Assembly: GCA_964392305.1 (NCBI GenBank)
Contig: CAYMPV010000019.1
Location: 51,131-115,130, forward strand
DNA from: JACKIC01 sp964392305
GTDB lineage: Bacteria > Planctomycetota > UBA1135 > UBA2386
Length of the DNA stretch: 64,000 bases
Reading direction: 5' to 3'
Position numbers and translations under genes: made by a program. Under the pieces are notes generated by a model, which did no database searches, was not told where the DNA came from, and was given only the letters and a program-made list of their open reading frames with translations. This document shows, in pieces, positions 61,111-64,000 of this stretch. Within the stretch, counting starts at the first letter, position 1. Every line of letters begins with the position of its first letter.

Positions 61111-61343
61111 GGTCGTGTGCGCTCCGCGCGCGAACCTACCACACCGGTCGTTGTCTTGAAGTTCTCGTCGGCCGGTCGCCGTCTAGAGCCCGCATCGCTA
61201 TCGTGCTCGTGGTTCCGCGCCGTTGCGGATGCCCTTGCGAACTCCCGACGTCACCGCCCCGTTCCGCGCCCTCCTTGACCGCCGACGAAAAGCCGATCCG
61301 ACCGGGAACCGGGCCAGCGCCGGTGCGTCTGCTGCGCGCTTCC

Positions 61344-62045
61344 ATGCCGGCGCCACCTGCGGATCCACGCGGACCGAAGGTGTCGCCACCCGGCGGCATG
61401 GCACCCGGTGGCAAGGCGGTCGTCCCGCTCCACGGGTTGCCGCGCCAAGACACCGGGTTCGAAGCCGATCCCGCCCGCGACGCGATGCTCGCGGCCCAAC
61501 AGGGTGACCTCGAGGCGTTCAAGACCCTGATGGTCATGTTCACGGATCGGGTGATGCGAGTGATGACGTCGGTGTTGCGCTGCGACCGGGCGACCGCGGA
61601 GGACCTCAGCCAGGAGGTGTTCCTGCGTGTGCACAAGGGCCTGCCGGGCTTCGATGGTGAGGTCCGGTTCGCGGTCTGGCTGCACAAGATCGCCATGAAC
61701 GTCGCGATCAGCGAGTACCGCCGCCGCCGCGCCGCCAAGCGCGATCGCCGGACGCTGTCGATCGACGCGCCGGTGGCCGGCACCGATGACCTCTACATGA
61801 CGCCGGCGGGGCGTGAGCTGGATCCGGGCGAGAACGCGCACCAACGCGAGTTCCTCGCCAAGGTGCGCGAGTGCGTGTTGCAGCTGCCCGACGAATTCCG
61901 GCAGCCCGTGGTGCTGCGCGACATGGAGTCGTTGTCGTACGAGGAGATCGCCGAGGTGCTCGCTCTGCCGCCCGGCACGGTGCGCTCGCGCATCCATCGC
62001 GGCCGGCTGTTGCTGCAGCAGATGCTCAAGGGGTTCGTGCAATGA
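61344..62045 (+). CDS. ECF-type RNA polymerase sigma factor
   Basis: The sigma-70 family protein has only regions 2 and 4, as in ECF sigma factors. Region 2 reads RATAEDLSQEVFLRVHKGLP then FAVWLHKIAMNVAISEYRRR. Region 4 is LPDEFRQPVVLRDMESLSYE with the DNA-reading helix EEIAEVLALPPGTVRSRIHR. The start is uncertain: ATG 61344 gives 233 residues with a Pro/Gly-rich lead; ATG 61398 or 61488 would shorten it. Its stop overlaps the start of the next gene (ATGA), which encodes a transmembrane anti-sigma-like protein, so it is probably released by a membrane signal. Target promoters are unknown. Confidence 0.88.
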   Translation: MPAPPADPRGPKVSPPGGMAPGGKAVVPLHGLPRQDTGFEADPARDAMLAAQQGDLEAFKTLMVMFTDRVMRVMTSVLRCDRATAEDLSQEVFLRVHKGLPGFDGEVRFAVWLHKIAMNVAISEYRRRRAAKRDRRTLSIDAPVAGTDDLYMTPAGRELDPGENAHQREFLAKVRECVLQLPDEFRQPVVLRDMESLSYEEIAEVLALPPGTVRSRIHRGRLLLQQMLKGFVQ

Positions 62046-64000
62046 GCGGTCACGACGAACGCGGCCAGCACGAGCAGGAGACCGACCAGCGCCTCGCCGA
62101 CTGGGTCGACGGCACGATGAGTGATCGTGATCGCGAGCGCTTCGTCGCCGAGTTGCGGGTCAGCCCACGACTGCGTGCCGAACTCGCCGCGTACGAACGC
62201 ACCGTCGCCTCGGTGCGGCAGGCCCTGCAGGAACCGCTGCCGCAGCGTGAGGTGGTCGCGTCGCGCGTCGCCGAACGCGTCCTGGCGCGGTTGCAGGCGG
62301 CGCCGGCGCCGACGCCTGCGGCAGCTCGGCCATGGACGGCGAGTCGCGTGTGGTTCGGAGTGGTAGCCGCCGCCGCGCTGCTCGCGTTCGCGGTCTGGCT
62401 CGATCGCTGGTCGGCATCGACGCGTCCCGGCGATGTCGATGTCGATCGGGTCGCGCAGGGTGGTGGGGCTGCGGCACCCGAAGCCGGCGCGGTGCAGCCC
62501 GAACTGTTGCGGCTGGGTGCCCCGGATGACGGTGATGGCGGGGCGGGCGCGGCGGCAGCCAAACATGGGGCGGAGGAAGAGAACTCCGTCACCCAGCCGA
62601 CCGGTGTCGATCCGCTGCCGCACTTGCGCAGTGGCTTGCCGACCGACTTGCAGCCGCGCAGCGCCGAACCGGGGACCAGCGCCGAACCGGCCAACGAAGA
62701 GGTGGGGGTTGCGAAGTCGTCGAGGGCGGTGAATCTGGCGGACGCGAAGCCGGCCGAAGAGAAGCTCGTGGGCCGCGCCGCCGTTCCGCCGGCGGGAGCC
62801 GAGGGCGCCAAGGACCGCGAGGCCGCCAAGGAAACCGCGTTCGACTCGCAACAGTGGAACAGCGCGACGGGCCTCGGCGCGGCCGGATCGGCGCAGCCCA
62901 AGGCGCCGGAACTGCACAAGCAGTCAGCCGAGGTTGGGGATCAGCCGGTCAGCAAGAAGGCTGGCAGCAGTGAGGCTGGCAGCAGTGAGGCTGGCAGCAA
63001 GCCCGGTGACGCTCCCCTGCGTGAGCAAACCCCAGAGCCGGCGCCGTCTGCGGTGACGACCCAGCTCCCCGGCACCCAGTTGCCCGGAGCGACAGCGCCG
63101 CGCGGCCCCGCGGAGCGTGCCCGGGGCGTTCCTGGACGAAGCGCGCCGGATGCTGGTGCCGACGTGCTGCCGCAGGTGGTGCTGCGCTTGCCAGCCGCGG
63201 TGTTGCCGGTCGACGTGACGGAACGCGATCGCGATCAGGAACCCTCGAAGCGCGAACGAGCCGGCGACTCGGAGCAATACGCCAAGCGCCTGGAAGAGGC
63301 GCGGCGCAAAGGGGACGCCAAGGCGCAGGCCGAGGTCGATTCCCTGGCGTTCCTCGCGGCGCAGTTCGACAGCCTCGCTACTGAAGGCGCCGCGGCCCAT
63401 GTGCGCAACCAGGACCGCAGCGGTGCTGCGGCAGACAAGTCGGCGGCAGACAAGTCGGCGGCAGACAGGCCGACCGCCGACAAGCAGACCCCGGACAAGA
63501 CCGGCGATGGCGTCAGCACGACGGCCGACGAACTGGCCGACCGGCGGGGCCTGGCGAGGCTCGACGAACTGGCGCCGCGTGGCAAATGGACCCGCGTGGT
63601 GCCGACGCCGCGGCTCGACGACGCGAAGACCGGCAGCGACGACTTCTTTCTCGGCTCGGCTCGGCGCGCGGCGGCGGCACCGGAGGTCGAACGGGTCTGG
63701 GTCGTCGAGGGGACGCGCGAAGAGATCCAGGCTTTGCTGCGCGAGATCGCCGTGTTCGCCAAGGAGCAGCGCCTCGTGTTGACCCAGGGTGAAATCGCTG
63801 CCGCTGCGGTGCTGGGCCAGAACGGCGAGTCGCTGGCTTTCGTCGCACCTCCGGTCCCGGGGGGGCCCACGACCCCTTCCCCGTCAGGGCCCGCGGGCGG
63901 CAGAGCGGCCGGGCCCGTGACCGGAGCACCCGGCACGCCAGCGGCGCCGAGGCCAGGCGGCGGCCGCGGCACCGGTCCGGCAGGCCCGACGACCGGCGGG
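62042..64000 (+). CDS. Large transmembrane anti-sigma-like protein (3' end missing)
   Basis: The frame is open from ATG 62042 to the last base, at least 653 residues, and continues beyond the window. The first 75 residues form a small helical domain (QETDQRLADWVDGTMSDRDR; RAELAAYERTVASVRQALQE) in the place of an anti-sigma domain, but the zinc motif HxxxCxxC is absent. One membrane helix follows near residues 104-122 (VWFGVVAAAALLAFAVWLD). The rest, predicted outside, is Ala/Pro/Gly/Glu-rich and low in complexity, with two short in-frame repeats (AGSSE, AADKS), then a more ordered segment (WVVEGTREEIQALLREIAVF). The gene overlaps the sigma gene by four bases. It probably inhibits that sigma factor; ligand or protease signal unknown. 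Confidence 0.75.
   Translation, partial: MSGHDERGQHEQETDQRLADWVDGTMSDRDRERFVAELRVSPRLRAELAAYERTVASVRQALQEPLPQREVVASRVAERVLARLQAAPAPTPAAARPWTASRVWFGVVAAAALLAFAVWLDRWSASTRPGDVDVDRVAQGGGAAAPEAGAVQPELLRLGAPDDGDGGAGAAAAKHGAEEENSVTQPTGVDPLPHLRSGLPTDLQPRSAEPGTSAEPANEEVGVAKSSRAVNLADAKPAEEKLVGRAAVPPAGAEGAKDREAAKETAFDSQQWNSATGLGAAGSAQPKAPELHKQSAEVGDQPVSKKAGSSEAGSSEAGSKPGDAPLREQTPEPAPSAVTTQLPGTQLPGATAPRGPAERARGVPGRSAPDAGADVLPQVVLRLPAAVLPVDVTERDRDQEPSKRERAGDSEQYAKRLEEARRKGDAKAQAEVDSLAFLAAQFDSLATEGAAAHVRNQDRSGAAADKSAADKSAADRPTADKQTPDKTGDGVSTTADELADRRGLARLDELAPRGKWTRVVPTPRLDDAKTGSDDFFLGSARRAAAAPEVERVWVVEGTREEIQALLREIAVFAKEQRLVLTQGEIAAAAVLGQNGESLAFVAPPVPGGPTTPSPSGPAGGRAAGPVTGAPGTPAAPRPGGGRGTGPAGPTTGG
62957..63000 (+). 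repeat. 15-bp tandem repeat in the anti-sigma-like gene (AGSSE units)
   Basis: GCTGGCAGCAGTGAG-type units repeat almost three times in frame. They lie in the extracytoplasmic low-complexity part. Confidence 0.75.
63428..63472 (+). repeat. 15-bp tandem repeat in the anti-sigma-like gene (AADKS units)
   Basis: GCGGCAGACAAGTCG occurs three times in a row, the last copy altered (AGGCCG). As with the other repeat in this gene, the period is a multiple of three. Confidence 0.75.

Noticed and set aside
1..64000. tRNA, rRNA, CRISPR arrays or prophage genes
   Set aside because: No cloverleaf-like segment with a GGTTC-type T arm and CCA end, no rRNA core sequence, no regularly spaced 25-40-base repeats, and no integrase, terminase or capsid motif were noticed.

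Overview
The window is very GC-rich, densely coded and planctomycete-like. Three markers point to the PVC superphylum and to Planctomycetota in particular. A DUF1592-type planctomycete cytochrome gene is followed by a DUF1552 gene (56204-60726). A 74-residue 'small basic protein' of the PVC signature type sits at 43512-43736. There are also many exported proteins of no recognised family. Shine-Dalgarno sites are often absent and GTG/TTG starts are common. No rRNA, tRNA, CRISPR array, insertion sequence or phage gene was seen, so this reads as ordinary chromosome.

Layout. 1-10636 (+): end of a Gly-rich surface protein, an amidohydrolase, a DHH phosphoesterase, a metallophosphoesterase, CutA, an SLC13 transporter, a membrane glycosyltransferase-like protein and an unknown exported protein, tightly packed with 4-bp overlaps. 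10651-16626: ComM-like AAA protein, an Rpn-family nuclease with a tandem EGKA repeat, a paired set of bacterial PH-domain membrane proteins, and a chemoreceptor. 16741-22065 (+): serine hydrolase, small lipoprotein, ApaG, and the first two enzymes of histidine degradation (HutH, HutU). 22297-25034 (+): a BY-kinase-like ATPase, a coiled-coil protein and an actin-like protein with striking resemblance to MamK. A pair of near-identical hairpins with one compensatory base-pair change follows. 25213-25944 (-): a HAD phosphatase.

26072-38389 (-) is the most unusual block. Two paralogous secretin-domain lipoproteins flank ExbB, two ExbD proteins and two exported TPR-type proteins (384 and 959 residues). 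Strong GC hairpins close several of the transcription units. The gene set suggests an envelope-spanning machine, with proton-motive-force energising subunits, that I cannot match to a named system.

38619-56161 is mostly housekeeping: family 4 uracil-DNA glycosylase, a TMTC-like membrane/TPR protein, the PVC signature protein, an aminotransferase, QueE, two overlapping exported proteins (one a metallopeptidase-like fold with an altered zinc motif), a lone receiver protein, two methyltransferases, PilZ, a DUF2058 protein, PNPase, and FeoA-FeoB. 56204-64000 holds the DUF1592/DUF1552 pair, a small Cys-pair/coiled-coil protein, and an ECF-type sigma factor overlapping a large, low-complexity transmembrane anti-sigma-like protein that runs off the end of the window.

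Limits: all family calls come from reading motifs by eye. Starts without a visible Shine-Dalgarno site are uncertain by tens of bases.
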